A stretch of 64,000 bases of DNA from Orobanche coerulescens (taxonomy: Eukaryota; Streptophyta; Magnoliopsida; Lamiales; Orobanchaceae). The stretch lies in contig JAWKAU010000206.1 in NCBI GenBank assembly GCA_033398695.1, positions 124,001-188,000 of the forward strand, given 5' to 3'. The position numbers and the translations under genes are program-made. The notes beneath the pieces are model-generated. The model made no database searches and was not told where the DNA came from. It worked only from the letters and a program-made list of their open reading frames with translations. This document shows positions 1 to 9,519 of the stretch, piece after piece (position 1 is the first letter of the stretch; every line of letters starts with the position of its first letter).

Positions 1-78
1 CAAGGTTCCTAGAGGACTAGGCTCATGAAATTCCTTTGGATTTGGATTAAAGTTTCAATAGGTTAATAGAGGACTAGG
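1..78. repeat. Satellite DNA, left flank of element 1
   Basis: These bases carry the same words as the long array that starts at 9177 (cctagaggactaggctcatg, ggatttggatta). The order of variants here (gaaattcctttgg, then a ttaatagag block) matches a monomer order seen again near 42,780 and elsewhere. The right flank at 9177 continues that order with gaaattccattgg and a ttcacgagg block. Element 1 therefore split one continuous array. Confidence 0.95.
74..78. repeat. Target-site duplication of element 1, left copy (ctagg)
   Basis: The five bases ctagg directly precede the TG that opens the 5' LTR and recur at 9177-9181 directly after the CA that closes the 3' LTR. Most array monomers contain ctagg at this phase, so the match alone is weak. 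The continuous monomer order across the two flanks is the stronger evidence of a clean insertion. Confidence 0.88.
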
Positions 79-288
79 TGTAATATCCGGGGGTAATTTT
101 TTTTCGTGTTACTGTTGATTTGTACGTATTCATTTGGGATTGTATAAGTGTTGTTGTTTTGGACCGATACAATGTATATTGTATTGGAATATTTCGGGAT
201 TGGAATATTTATACTTGTCTTCGGGTTGGTTTCGTCATTTGAATGTTGGTTGGAGAGTTTGGATTGTTGGCTAAGTACACTAGCCTTA

Positions 289-660
289 ACGTACGCTACA
301 TGTGTATACTTACGTACGTTATGGGCTGAGTATTACGTACGTTAGACCTGTAAGGTTACGTACGTAATGCTTGGTAGGTGGTAGGAACCTTCCTCGTGGT
401 CACTTTCGGCCGGTGGGTCCCGAGCATCTTCCGATTGGATCTCACTATTGCATTCAACGGACCCTTACGTACGTTAAGAGGTAAGCTCTACGTACGTAAT
501 GCAGGTCTTAATAACGTACGTAATAAGCTTTTGTTTACGTACGTTAAGGCCTTCGTATTTTAGTCCAGTTAGTTCTGGATTTTTCATTACGTACGTTAAT
601 GTCTTAGCATAGCGTACGTAATGCCTCTTACGTACGTTAACCATAGTGTATAACATACGT
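289..660. promoter_or_regulatory. 23-bp-phased cluster of ACGTACGT palindromes in U3
   Basis: Nine exact ACGTACGT octamers start at 312, 335, 358, 467, 490, 514, 537, 589 and 630. Three one-base variants start at 289, 612 and 653. Intervals are 23, 23, 23, 109, 23, 24, 23, 52, 23, 18 and 23. Flanks alternate between TTA-core-TTA and core-AATG forms, while the bases between cores are largely unrelated. A conserved core on a fixed spacing with variable spacers suggests a protein-binding array. ACGT is the core of plant bZIP/bHLH sites and GTAC the core of SBP-box sites, so either family could bind. The position upstream of a TATA-like word fits a U3 enhancer. Function is inferred. Confidence 0.6.
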
Positions 661-676
661 AATGAATTGGTCAGTC

Positions 677-683
677 TATTTAT
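677..683 (+). promoter_or_regulatory. Possible TATA-like element in the 5' LTR of element 1
   Basis: The word tatttat lies about 17 bp after the last palindrome and is followed by an A/C-rich stretch and a pyrimidine-rich stretch (ttttctctccct near 722). Its placement suits a U3/R boundary, but the match to a TATA box is poor and no transcript start can be read from sequence. Confidence 0.25.
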
Positions 684-1361
684 CTTGGTTTCGTCTTTCA
701 TTTCCTCACGAACCAAAACACATTTTCTCTCCCTAGAATCGTCCGTTTGGACTTGTTATTGATGTTTAGCCTCTTCCAACTCGATCTTGATCATCCTAGC
801 TTGGATTGAAGCTTGAAGTTGGAAGCTTGTTGGTGCTCCTTTGGTGTTTGGAGGCTTCTTCTTGTTCTTCTTTGGTTGTTCGAGTGTTTATGATCGTCGG
901 GAGGCGCCGTTCGTCGTTTCGTGCCAGGACGTTGATCGTGGAAGGACTTTCTTGTCTTCAGTTTGAGGCAAGTTTTATACTTGTACTGGTCAATGAGATT
1001 AATGTTATCATATATGTGTATGAATGTATTGTATCATTTCGAGACTTAGTCTCTCTGTGATTTGTTGATATTCGGGAATTGTTTGATGCAATACCCTTCG
1101 GCAATTATGCTAGATGTTATTGTTATTCGTTATCGGCCGGTTTAAGGCTTTCAGATTCTTGTTGTCGATAGCCGGTTCGCGGCATCGATGTATCGATTAT
1201 TATTGTTGACGTTAATGTCGTTCTGAGGCATCGTTGAATCATTATTATCGAATTGGAACTGTTGCTATGATGTTGCATTGGCTGATGGAAGGCGTTTGAT
1301 ATATTCGTTTATCATATCTGTTTCGGTGGTCGGTTTAAGATGCCGGGACATCCATTCTACC

Positions 1362-2045
1362 GTATCATTGTGTATCGATTGACCGTTCTAAGGTAATCGA
1401 TGTATTTAATTGGGATTATCGAAGATAATTCCCATCCATTGTATCATTCGTTATCGATTGACCGTTCCAAGGTAATCGATGTATTTAATTGGGATTATCG
1501 GAGATAATTCTCATCCGTTGTATCATTAGTTATCGATTAACCGTTCTAAGGTAATCGATGTATTTAATTGGGATTATCGGAGATAATTCCCATCAGTTGT
1601 ATCATTGGTTATCGATTAACCGTTCTAAGGTAATCGATGTATTTAATTGGGATTATCGAGATAATTCCCATCCGTTGTATCATTGGTTATCGATTAACCG
1701 TTCTAAGGTAATCGATGTATTTAATTGGGATTATCGAAGATAATTCCCATCCGTTGTATCATTGGTTATCGATTAACCGTTCTAAGGTAATCGATGTATT
1801 TAATTGGGATTATCGAAGATAGTTCCCATCCGTTGTATCATTATGTATCGATTGACCGTTCTAAGTTAATCGAGGTATTGAATTGGGATTATCGAAGATA
1901 GTTCCCATCCGTTGTATCATTGTGTATCGATTGACCGTTCTAAGTTAATCGAGGTATTGAATTGGGATTATCGAAGATAGTTCCCATCCGTTGTATCATT
2001 GTGATCGATTGGCCATTCCAATGCAGTCGAGGTATTTGAATTGGG
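1362..2045. repeat. 79-bp tandem repeat in 5' LTR (9 copies)
   Basis: The anchor cgatgtattt (cgaggtatt in the last copies) begins at 1398, 1477, 1556, 1635, 1713, 1792, 1871, 1950 and 2028, giving a 79-bp period with two 78-bp steps. Each unit carries tatcgatt, ccgttctaaggt and attgggattatcg. The same nine copies are in the 3' LTR, so the array predates this insertion. Confidence 0.93.
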
Positions 2046-2196
2046 ACCGCTGAGGACGGTGCCCATTCGTGGGTTATTGTCGTCGTGTTGGCCGATTCAA
2101 GGCAGCACGCTATTATTCTTGTGAATTTGGTAATCTTGGGATCGTTACTGTGGTGATTAATTGTGTTTTGGAGGCTAGTCTCGGCAAGTGCTCGAT

Positions 2197-2626
2197 GGGT
2201 AAGCTTGGGGCTTGAACCTTCGCGGTTGGTTTCCCAACACCTACAGTTCAGTAGGTCATGGTCATGTTAATGATCTCATTATGGGTAAGCTTGGGGCTTG
2301 AACCTTCGCGGTTGGTTTCCCAACACCTACAGTTCAGTAGGTCACGGTCATGTTAATGATCTCATTATGGGTAAGCTTGGGGCTTGAACCTTCGTGGTTG
2401 GTTTCCCAACACCTGCAGTTCAGTAGGTCACGGTCATGTTAATGATCTCATTATGGGTAAGCTTGGGGCTTGAACCTTCGCGGTTGGTTTCCCAACACCT
2501 ACAGTTCAGTAGGTCACGGTCACTGGGTGATCTCATTATGGGTAAGTCTGGGGCTTGAACCTTCGCGGTTGGTTTCCCAGCACCTGCAATTCAGCAGGTC
2601 ACGGTCATTGGATGATCTCATTGTGA
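2197..2626. repeat. 86-bp tandem repeat in 5' LTR (5 copies)
   Basis: The anchor gggtaagcttggggcttg begins at 2197, 2283, 2369 and 2455, and in variant form at 2540. Each unit holds a small dyad: CCTAC/GTAGG around six bases in copies 1, 2 and 4, CCTGC/GTAGG in copy 3, and CCTGC/GCAGG in copy 5. The 3' LTR has five copies too, but copies 1-4 there carry a different 15-nt block in place of the dyad. Confidence 0.92.
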
Positions 2627-3432
2627 TACGGCTTCGTGCCGTGGCTTCGGCCCTCATTGACACACCGGCTCAGTTTTGGCTTGAGCCCGTGGTGATTGAC
2701 AGCTTCGACTGAGGGGCATTCAGGTCATTGTGGTGTATTGGTATTTCTGCTGGAGCCTTCGGGCATTGTGGTTCGTATCTATTTCAGTGTTGGCTTGGTT
2801 TACCTTCGTGTGATATATTGTTGTGTTCTGTATTGATGATTCGCCGTTGGGCACTTGTGTTCTAACCTGTGAGCAGGTATTGATCATATACCATGGGCAT
2901 AGTGTTTCACGAATGCTCGATTCTTACTTTGGTTTGTGAGCATCTCGTTTACCATTGTTGTACTGTTCCTTCTGCCTTCAGATGCATATCATGTTGTACA
3001 TGTATTTGATATTCATTATCTGGATGACTGACCCCGTGGGGGCGGAACATGTTTTCATGTTTTAGGTACTTGCGAGGAGAGAGTTGCGACACATGGGCAT
3101 GACGATGGCGACGAGGCATTCGAGCGATACTAGTCCGAGATGTTTTGGTGTTCATGTCTGTCAGACAGTTTGGAGTACTCTAGTTTTGTCAGTTATTGCC
3201 ATTTTGTATTATCCGAGCAAGGCTCGTGGATGTCGTTGTATTTTATTTGGGCCATGTAGGCCCACTGTTGTCATTGAAGTTCCATATCGGAATATTATGT
3301 TGGATGTCAGTGTAGGGATGGTGATTCCCCTTTTGGTCAGTTAGTTGTATTTTTGGTCGTGTTAGCCTGGTGGATCTCCTGGTGTGGGGTCCACGGCACT
3401 GTAATAACCCAATAGGATTTGGGGGTGTTACA

Positions 3433-3888
3433 GAAGATGGTATCAGAGAATTGGGGTGTGAGATACCCTGATATGTGAGTTATGCGGTTCTACCGACGCG
3501 GTAGTAGTGAACTGTCAGGTTATGACAATCTGGACAGTCGGGTTTTGTGAGTCGTGGTAGTTGCACGACTGTATGAGTCATTCTTTCATCGAGTCGTCAT
3601 CAGTGAAGACTAGTATCGCAAGACCTCGAAGCTTCGTATGACCTGTGTAAGGAGTCGATTCTCTTGTATGTTCATACATTAATTATGCCATTGATTATAC
3701 ATGTTTTGTTGAAACCTGTATGTAACATTATGTTACGACCCATTCATGATTAATTGCTTTGGAGCGTGTCGGCTCAGTATTGGCTATAATTAGCATGTTT
3801 GAAGCGATTGTTTATTTGCTGAGTATATATACTCGTGTTTGGCTATTGACTTAGCATTGTGGATTGGCCGTTGAGGCATATTTGAGCT
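3433..3888 (+). other. 5' untranslated leader of element 1
   Basis: The 456 bases between the 5' LTR and the first Gag methionine contain the primer-binding site at their start. I see no open frame with a recognisable product. By position this would carry packaging and dimerisation signals, which cannot be identified from sequence alone. Confidence 0.6.
3438..3448 (+). other. Primer-binding site, initiator-Met tRNA type (element 1)
   Basis: TGGTATCAGAG lies five bases after the 5' LTR. It matches the complement of the plant initiator-Met tRNA 3' end, the usual primer for Ty3/Gypsy and Ty1/Copia elements. The next base is A where the typical site has C. A near-identical site is in element 2 at 56846. 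Confidence 0.9.
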
Positions 3889-5238
3889 TTGTTCATGATC
3901 GAGCGTTATTCTTTCAGTATGGAAAGAAGAAACCGAGAATGTGGCAGAGGGGGTAAAGGCTACAGAGCATGCCGAAACCCAGAACCTCATGTTTATACGC
4001 GTACGGATGCCGAGAGGGATCAGAATTCAGCCGGACATGTGACTTATGCGACCGGTTCCCCTTCGGAACGTTATACTCGAGGAGTCAACCAGACTGAGAG
4101 TGATCACATCGACCCTTACTTGCTTATGAGGGGCATGATGGCCCAGATGACTCAAATGACGTAGATAATAGAGACCATGCAGACCTCAATGGTTCGTGGT
4201 CCACCGCAACAGGGATCCCAGGTGCCGTTTCGTGGACAGGCCGGGAAAATGAGTCAGATTATCGGCGATATCACTCGTCAGAGGCCTCCTATTTTTGAGG
4301 GTTCGTCGGAACCAGCTGATATTGTTCATTGGCTTGAACATTTTGATAAACTCTTCGACATGGTCCAGTGTCCGGAAGAGAGTAAGGTGGCAGTAGTGGC
4401 TTACCATTTGAGTAAAGGCGCTTATTCTTGGTGGCTTTCCGTGAAACCCACCGATCGTGATTGTGCTTGGAGTGAGTTTAAGACTCTCATGTTAGAGAGG
4501 TATTATCCGGCTCCACTTCGTGAAGCCAAGTTGTCAGAGGTTTTGAACCCCGTATCCGTCGAGGACGAGGGTGTTATTGTTATTGCGGAGAAGTTTCAGG
4601 GACTTCTTTAGTTTGCTTCATCTGTTATCCGTACTGAGGCGGATAAGATCAAGTATTTTAGCAAGAGGCTGAACCCGCAGTTGAGGATGCAGTTGTTCTA
4701 CCATAATTGCAATTCACTTGGTGAATTCATCGAGAAGGCTCTTGGAGCAGAGCTTTTGATCAAGGAACTTGCTCGGAAGAACCCTTCAGTTTCTTCCGGT
4801 GAGAGGACTAGGATGCCGGTTCGTTCAGAGGGACATCGGGATCCGATGCCCAAGAGGTCATCTTCTAGTCGTCTTCGTGCTGGGAAAGCATCTTCTTCTC
4901 AGGCGACGGGTTCGACCGTTGTTTGCTTTAACTGTGATACAATAGGACATCGCAGTACTCGGTGCTCGATGCGGTCTATTGCTTGTTTTCTGTGTGGGAG
5001 GCAGGGACACCTTCGAAATCTGCGGGGGTTCTCGCCCGGTAGATCTCAAGGAAGCTCACGGGCCTCAAGAGATTTTATTGCTTCAGTCCGTACTTCATCC
5101 AAGGGGTCATATCGGGCTTCGGGAGCCAGATGTATGGACACTCGAGGAGGAGCGGCGAGCTCAGATTTGGGTTTTCCTCGAGTCGATGAGATCGATGAGT
5201 TCGATGACCTCGAGGGTGTTGATTTGGGGTACATTTGA
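3889..5238 (+). pseudogene. gag: Gag capsid-nucleocapsid gene of element 1, two in-frame amber codons
   Basis: One reading frame of 450 codons, broken by TAG at 4162-4164 (codon 92) and 4609-4611 (codon 241). The frame is otherwise continuous; a second in-frame ATG at 3919 could be the true start. Codons about 125-290 resemble the plant retrotransposon Gag domain (PPIFEG, WLEHFDKLF, SWWLSV with a Trp pair at codons 181-182, ERYYPAPLREAK). A CCHC zinc knuckle starts at codon 346 with all ligands. A second knuckle at codon 366 has two Cys and the His but Arg where the last Cys should be. The tail is Ser/Gly/Arg-rich and ends in an acidic stretch before its own stop, so Gag is not fused to Pol. 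Its role would be to form the particle that packages the element's RNA in the cytoplasm. Both ambers replace a codon in well-conserved context. Confidence 0.85.
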
Positions 5239-5918
5239 GATGTGGCCTTGATTTGTATTTTCCTTGTTTTTTTCGGACTGATGTTTTGACTCAGTCTGTA
5301 TTGTAGTATTGTGGTTGCGAACCATTTGTTGTTGATCTATCTTGTAATAATTATATCTGAGAATCTTGAGATTTTAGGTCATGTGACGTATTTTTCCTTC
5401 CTTTTGGTATTGTACCCGAGATCTTGTAATAATCTGGGTAATTGATCATTTCAATTCGAGACGCCGAGTCGTGAGGACTTGGGCGTGCGGTTGATATGGT
5501 CCCGAGGACTATTTGTGCGTTGTTATTTTCTTTTGTGATGTAAGTCAGTGATTGCACGGGCGTCCGATACTAATGAGAACGGGGGAGTGTACACCGATGA
5601 TTGTAGACAGGTACAATGGGCGGCACCCGCGGGGTGTGTACGCTGGTGTTACTAGTCATGCGGTTGGTACGACTTCCTGACTGGTCTCTAGCGGGAGAGT
5701 TATGTTTCGGCTGATCTCGCAGTTGGTTGAGTGTTTTTTATCCCTTGTTTTTCGCCGTGTTCGGGTAGAGGAGACGCGGGGACCCGTGGGGTTGGCCCGA
5801 TTACTCAGGCGAAGTGGTTCGCAGTGAGGAGTATTCCTGGAGATATTATTTTCTTATCCTGATGGATAGTCTTTATCCCTTGTTGCGTACCCTGAGTTTC
5901 GGGGACGAAACTTTTTTT
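5239..5918 (+). other. Interior of element 1 between gag and the polypurine tract; no pol
   Basis: About 680 bases where a complete element would carry protease, RT, RNase H and integrase. I find none of their motifs in any frame and no long open frame. The last stretch (tttcggggacgaaactt near 5898) resembles the terminal segment of plant Tekay/Del-type elements. The gap is therefore best read as deletion or replacement of pol, with the ends needed for reverse transcription kept. Confidence 0.7.
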
Positions 5919-5931
5919 AAGGGGGGGAGTA
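5919..5931 (+). other. Polypurine tract of element 1
   Basis: aagggggggagta directly precedes the TG of the 3' LTR and follows a T-run. This is the expected plus-strand primer for reverse transcription and has the usual plant Ty3/Gypsy form. Confidence 0.88.
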
Positions 5932-6140
5932 TGTAATATCCGGGGGTAATTTTTTTCTTGTTACTATTGATTTGTACGTATTCATTTGGGATTGTACAAG
6001 TGTTGTTGTTTTGGACCGATACAATGTATATTGTATTGGAATATTTCGGGATCGGAATATTTATACTTGTCGTCGGGTTGGTTTCGTCATTTGAATGTTG
6101 GTTGGAGAGTTTGGATTGTTGGCTAAGTACACTAGCCTTA

Positions 6141-6507
6141 ACGTACGCTACATGTGTAGACTTACGTACGTTATGGGCTGAGTATTACGTACGTTAGACC
6201 TGTAAGGTTACGTACGTAATGCTTGGTAGGTGGTAGGAACCTTCCTCGTGGTCACTTTCTAGGTGGGTCCCGAGCATCTTCGATCGGATCTCACTATTGC
6301 AGTCAACGGACCCTTACGTACGTTAAGAGGTAAGCTCTACGTACGTAATGCAGGTCTTAATAACGTACGTAATAAGCTTTTGTTTACGTACGTTAAGGCC
6401 TTCGTATTTTAGTCCAGTTAGTTCTAGATTTTTCATTAAATGCGTTAATGTCTTAGCATAGCGTCGTAATGCCTCTTACGACGTTAACCATAGTGTATAA
6501 CGTACGT
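6141..6507. promoter_or_regulatory. ACGTACGT palindrome array in 3' LTR, partly decayed
   Basis: Exact octamers start at 6164, 6187, 6210, 6316, 6339, 6363, 6386 and 6500, with a one-base variant at 6141. The sites equivalent to 5' LTR positions 589, 612 and 630 are damaged here: one has several changes near 6438 and two have lost one base each. In contrast the site at 6500 is intact where the 5' LTR copy (653) has a G-to-A change. Confidence 0.6.
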
Positions 6508-7208
6508 AATGAATTGGTCAGTCTATTTATCTTGGTTTCGTCTTTCATTTCCTCACGAACCAAAACACATTTTCTCTCCCTAGAATCGTCCGTTTGGACT
6601 TGTTATTGATGTTTAGCCTCTTCCAACTCGATCTTGATCATCCTAGCTTGGATTGAAGCTTGAAGTTGGAAGCTTGTTGGTGCTCCTTTGGTGTTTGGAG
6701 GCTTCTTCTTGTTCTTCTTTGGTTGTTCGAGTGTTTATGATCGTGGGGAGGCGCCGTTCGTCGTTTCGTGCCAGGACGTTGATCGTGGAAGGACTTTCTT
6801 GTCTTCGGTTTGAGGCAAGTTTTATACTTGTACTGGTCAATGAGATTAATGTTATCATATATGTGTATGAATGTATTGTATCATTTCGAGACGTAGTCTC
6901 TCCGTGATTTGTTGATATTCGGGAATTGTTTGATGCAATACCCTTCGGCAATTATGCTAGATGTTATTGTTATTCGTTATCGGCCGGTTTAAGGCATTGA
7001 GATTCTTATTGTCGATAGCCGGTTCGCGGCATCGATGTATCGATTATTATTGTTGACGTTAATGTCGTTCTGAGGCATCGTTGAATCGTTATTATCGAAT
7101 TGGAACTGTTGCTATGATGTTGCATTGGCGGATGGAAGGCGTTTGATATATTCGTTTATCATATCTGTTTCGGTGGTCGGTTTAAGATGCCGGGACATCC
7201 ATTCTACC

Positions 7209-7882
7209 GTATCATTGTGTATCGATTGGCCGTTCTAAGGTAATCGATGTATTTAATTGGGATTATCGAAGATAATTCCCATCCGTTGTATCATTCATTA
7301 TCGATTGACCGTTCTAAGGTAATCGATGTATTTAATTGAGATTATCGGAGATAATTCCCATCCGTTGTATCATTGGTTATCGATTAACCGTTCTAAGGTA
7401 ATCGATGTATTTAATTGGGATTATCGGAGATAATTCCCATCCGTTGTATCATTGGTTATCGATTAACCGTTCTAAGGTAATCGATGTATTTAATTGGGAT
7501 TATCGAGATAATTCCCATCCGTTGTATCATTGGTTATCGATTAACCGTTCTAAGGTAATCGATGTATTTAATTGGGATTATCGAAGATAATTCCCATCCG
7601 TTGTATCATTGGTTATCGATTAACCGTTCTAAGGTAATCGATGTATTTAATTGGGATTATCGAAGATAGTTCCCATCCGTTGTATCATTATGTATCGATT
7701 GACCGTTCTAAGTTAATCGAGGTATTGAATTGGGATAGTTCCCATCCGTTGTATTATTGTGTATCGATTGACCGTTCTAAGTTAATCGAGGTATTGAATT
7801 GGGATTATCGAAGATAGTTCCCATCCGTTGTATCATTGTGATCGATTGGCCATTCCAAGGCAGTCGAGGTATTTGAATTGGG
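7209..7882. repeat. 79-bp tandem repeat in 3' LTR (9 copies)
   Basis: Anchors at 7245, 7324, 7403, 7482, 7560, 7639, 7718, 7787 and 7865. One interval is 69 bp because ten bases are missing. Copy number and the order of unit variants equal those of the 5' LTR. Confidence 0.92.
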
Positions 7883-8033
7883 ACCGCTGAGGACGGTGCC
7901 CATTCGTGGGTTATTGTCGTCGTGTTGGCCGATTGAAGGCAGCACGCTATTATTCTTGTGAATTTGGTAATCTTGGGATCGTTACTGTGGTGATTAATTG
8001 TGTTTTGGAGGCTAGTCTCGGCTAGTGCTCGAT

Positions 8034-8460
8034 GGGTAAGCTTGGGGCTTGAACCTTCGCGGTTGGTTTCCCAACACCTCTGATTCGATGAGTCACGGTC
8101 ATGTTAATGATCTCATTATGGGTAAGCTTGGGGCTTGCACCTTCGCGGTTGGTTTCCCAACACCTACGATTCGAAGAGTCACGGTCATGTTAATGATCTC
8201 ATTATGGGTAAGCTTGGGGCTTGAACCTTCGCGGTTGGTTTCCCAACACCTACGATTCGATGAGTCACGGTCATGTTAATGATCTCATTATGGGTAAGCT
8301 TGGGGCTTGAACCGCGGTTGGTTTCCCAACACCTACGATTGATGGAGTCACGGTCACTGGCTGATCTCATTATGAGTAAGTCTGGGGCTTGAACCTTCGC
8401 GGTTGGTTTCCCAGCACCTGCAATTCAGCAGGTCACGGTCATTGGATGATCTCATTGTGA
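8034..8460. repeat. 86-bp tandem repeat in 3' LTR (5 copies)
   Basis: Anchors at 8034, 8120, 8206, 8292 and 8374. Copies 1-4 carry a cgattcgatgagtca-like block where the 5' LTR copies carry cagttcagtaggtca. Copy 5 is the same in both LTRs. Confidence 0.92.
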
Positions 8461-9176
8461 TACGGCTTCATGCCGTGGCTTATTGGTATTTCTGCTGGAG
8501 CCTACGGGCATTCTGGTTCGTATCTATTTCAGTGTTGGCTTGGTTTACCTTCGTGTGATATATTGTTGTGTTCTGTATTGATGATTCGCCGTTGGGCACT
8601 TGTGTTCTAACCTGTGAGCAGGTATTGATCATATACCATGGGCATAGTGTTTCATGAATGCTCGATTCTTACTTTGGTTTGTGAGCATCTCGTTTACCAT
8701 TGTTGTACTGTTCCTTCTGCCTTCAGATGCATATCATGTTGTACATGTATTTGATATTCATTATCTGGATGACTGACCCCGTGGGGGCGGAACATGTTTT
8801 CATGTTTAGGTACTTGCGAGGAGAGAGTTGAGACACAGGGGCATGACGATGGCGACGAGGCATTCGAGCAATACTAGTCCGAGATGTTTTGGTGTTCATG
8901 TCTGTCAGACAGTTTGGAGTACTCCAGTTTTGTCAGTTATTGTCATTTTGTATTATCCGAGCAAGGCTCGTGGATGTCGTTGTATTTTATTTGGGCCATG
9001 TAGGCCAACTGTTGTCATTGAAATTCCATATCGGAATATTATGTTGGATGTCAGTGTAGGGATGGTGATTCCCCTTTTGGTCAGTTAGTTGTATTTTTTG
9101 TCATGCTAGCCTGGTGGATCTCCTGGTGTGGGGTCCACGACACTGTAATAACCCAATAGGATTTGGAGGTGTTACA

Positions 9177-9181
9177 CTAGG
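9177..9181. repeat. Target-site duplication of element 1, right copy (ctagg)
   Basis: ctagg follows the terminal CA of the 3' LTR and matches 74-78. The array resumes in register. Confidence 0.88.
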
Positions 9182-9519
9182 CTCGTGAAATTCCATTGGA
9201 TTTGCATTGAAGGTTCACGAGGTTCCTAGATAAATAGGCTCATGAAATTCAATTGAATTTAGATTTAAGGTTCATGAGGTTCCTAGAGGACAAGGCTCAT
9301 AAATTTCCTGCAAATTTAGATTACAGGTTCATGAGGTTCCTAGAGGAATAGGCTCATGTCGTTCCTTTGAATTACATTTAAGATTCATGAGGTTCCTAGA
9401 AGACTAGACTCATGAAGTATCTTTGGATTTGGATTAATGGTTAATGAGGTTAGTAGAGGAGTAGGCTCATGAAGTTCCTTTGGATTTAGATTCAAGGTTC
9501 ATGAGGTACCTAGAGGACT

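Larger units (their letters stand above)
79..3432 (+). repeat. 5' LTR of element 1 (3354 bp)
   Basis: Direct copy of 5932-9176, running TG...CA. In order it contains a cluster of ACGTACGT palindromes (289-660), a weak TATA-like word (677), unannotated sequence (about 700-1360), nine 79-bp repeats, five 86-bp repeats, and a further 800 bp (2627-3432) in which I recognise nothing. The 3' copy is shorter mainly because about 89 bp around 2647-2735 are missing there, plus a 10-bp loss in one 79-bp unit. Short open frames in the LTR (for example 806-1060 and 3084-3344) recur in the other LTR simply because the LTR is duplicated. They show no recognisable domain and I do not call them genes. Confidence 0.93.
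79..9176 (+). mobile_element. Element 1: non-autonomous, gag-only Ty3/Gypsy LTR retrotransposon with giant LTRs
   Basis: A complete LTR element of 9098 bp. Its LTRs begin TGTAATATCC and end GTGTTACA (5-bp terminal inverted repeat TGTAA/TTACA). It has a primer site matching initiator-Met tRNA, a Gag gene, a polypurine tract and a 5-bp target duplication. The interior is only 2499 bp, less than one LTR, and I find no protease DSG/DTG, YLDD, integrase HHCC or DDE motif in it, so it could move only with enzymes supplied in trans. The Gag style, LTR length and the T-run plus G-run before the 3' LTR resemble plant Tekay/Del-type chromoviruses; that clade assignment is inference. It matches the published idea of gag-only 'TR-GAG' elements but is larger than those I know of. 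Confidence 0.9.
5932..9176 (+). repeat. 3' LTR of element 1 (3245 bp)
   Basis: Copy of 79-3432, 109 bp shorter. The loss is mostly one gap of about 89 bp after 8480 and a 10-bp gap in the 79-bp unit near 7737. Point differences in the first 500 bases are few. A notable exception is the consistent block difference in the 86-bp repeats. It ends GGTGTTACA next to the ctagg target duplication. Confidence 0.93.

Noticed and set aside
806..1060. An 84-codon open frame in the LTR, repeated at 6653-6907, with an antisense frame over the second copy
   Set aside because: Same explanation. The product is low in recognisable features and the frame is not separated from LTR sequence by any gene signal.
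1398..2045. Coding potential of the 79-bp repeats (a 61-codon open frame appears in each LTR)
   Set aside because: 79 is not a multiple of three, so a repeat-encoded protein would change frame in every unit. The open stretch is a chance product of the repeat.
3084..3344. An 86-codon open frame in the 5' LTR, repeated at 8828-9088
   Set aside because: Its repetition is explained by LTR duplication. It has no recognisable domain or signal, and neighbouring LTR frames are equally open by chance.
4979..5251. Alternative frame over the end of gag, which supplies a Cys near the expected last ligand of the second zinc knuckle
   Set aside because: The main frame continues into a Ser/Gly/Arg-rich and acidic tail typical of Gag ends, so loss of the ligand is simpler than a frameshift. 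Only comparison with other copies would settle it.
5252..5918. Possible decayed pol in element 1
   Set aside because: I looked for protease, RT, RNase H and integrase motifs in all frames and saw none. A protein-profile search could still find short remnants.
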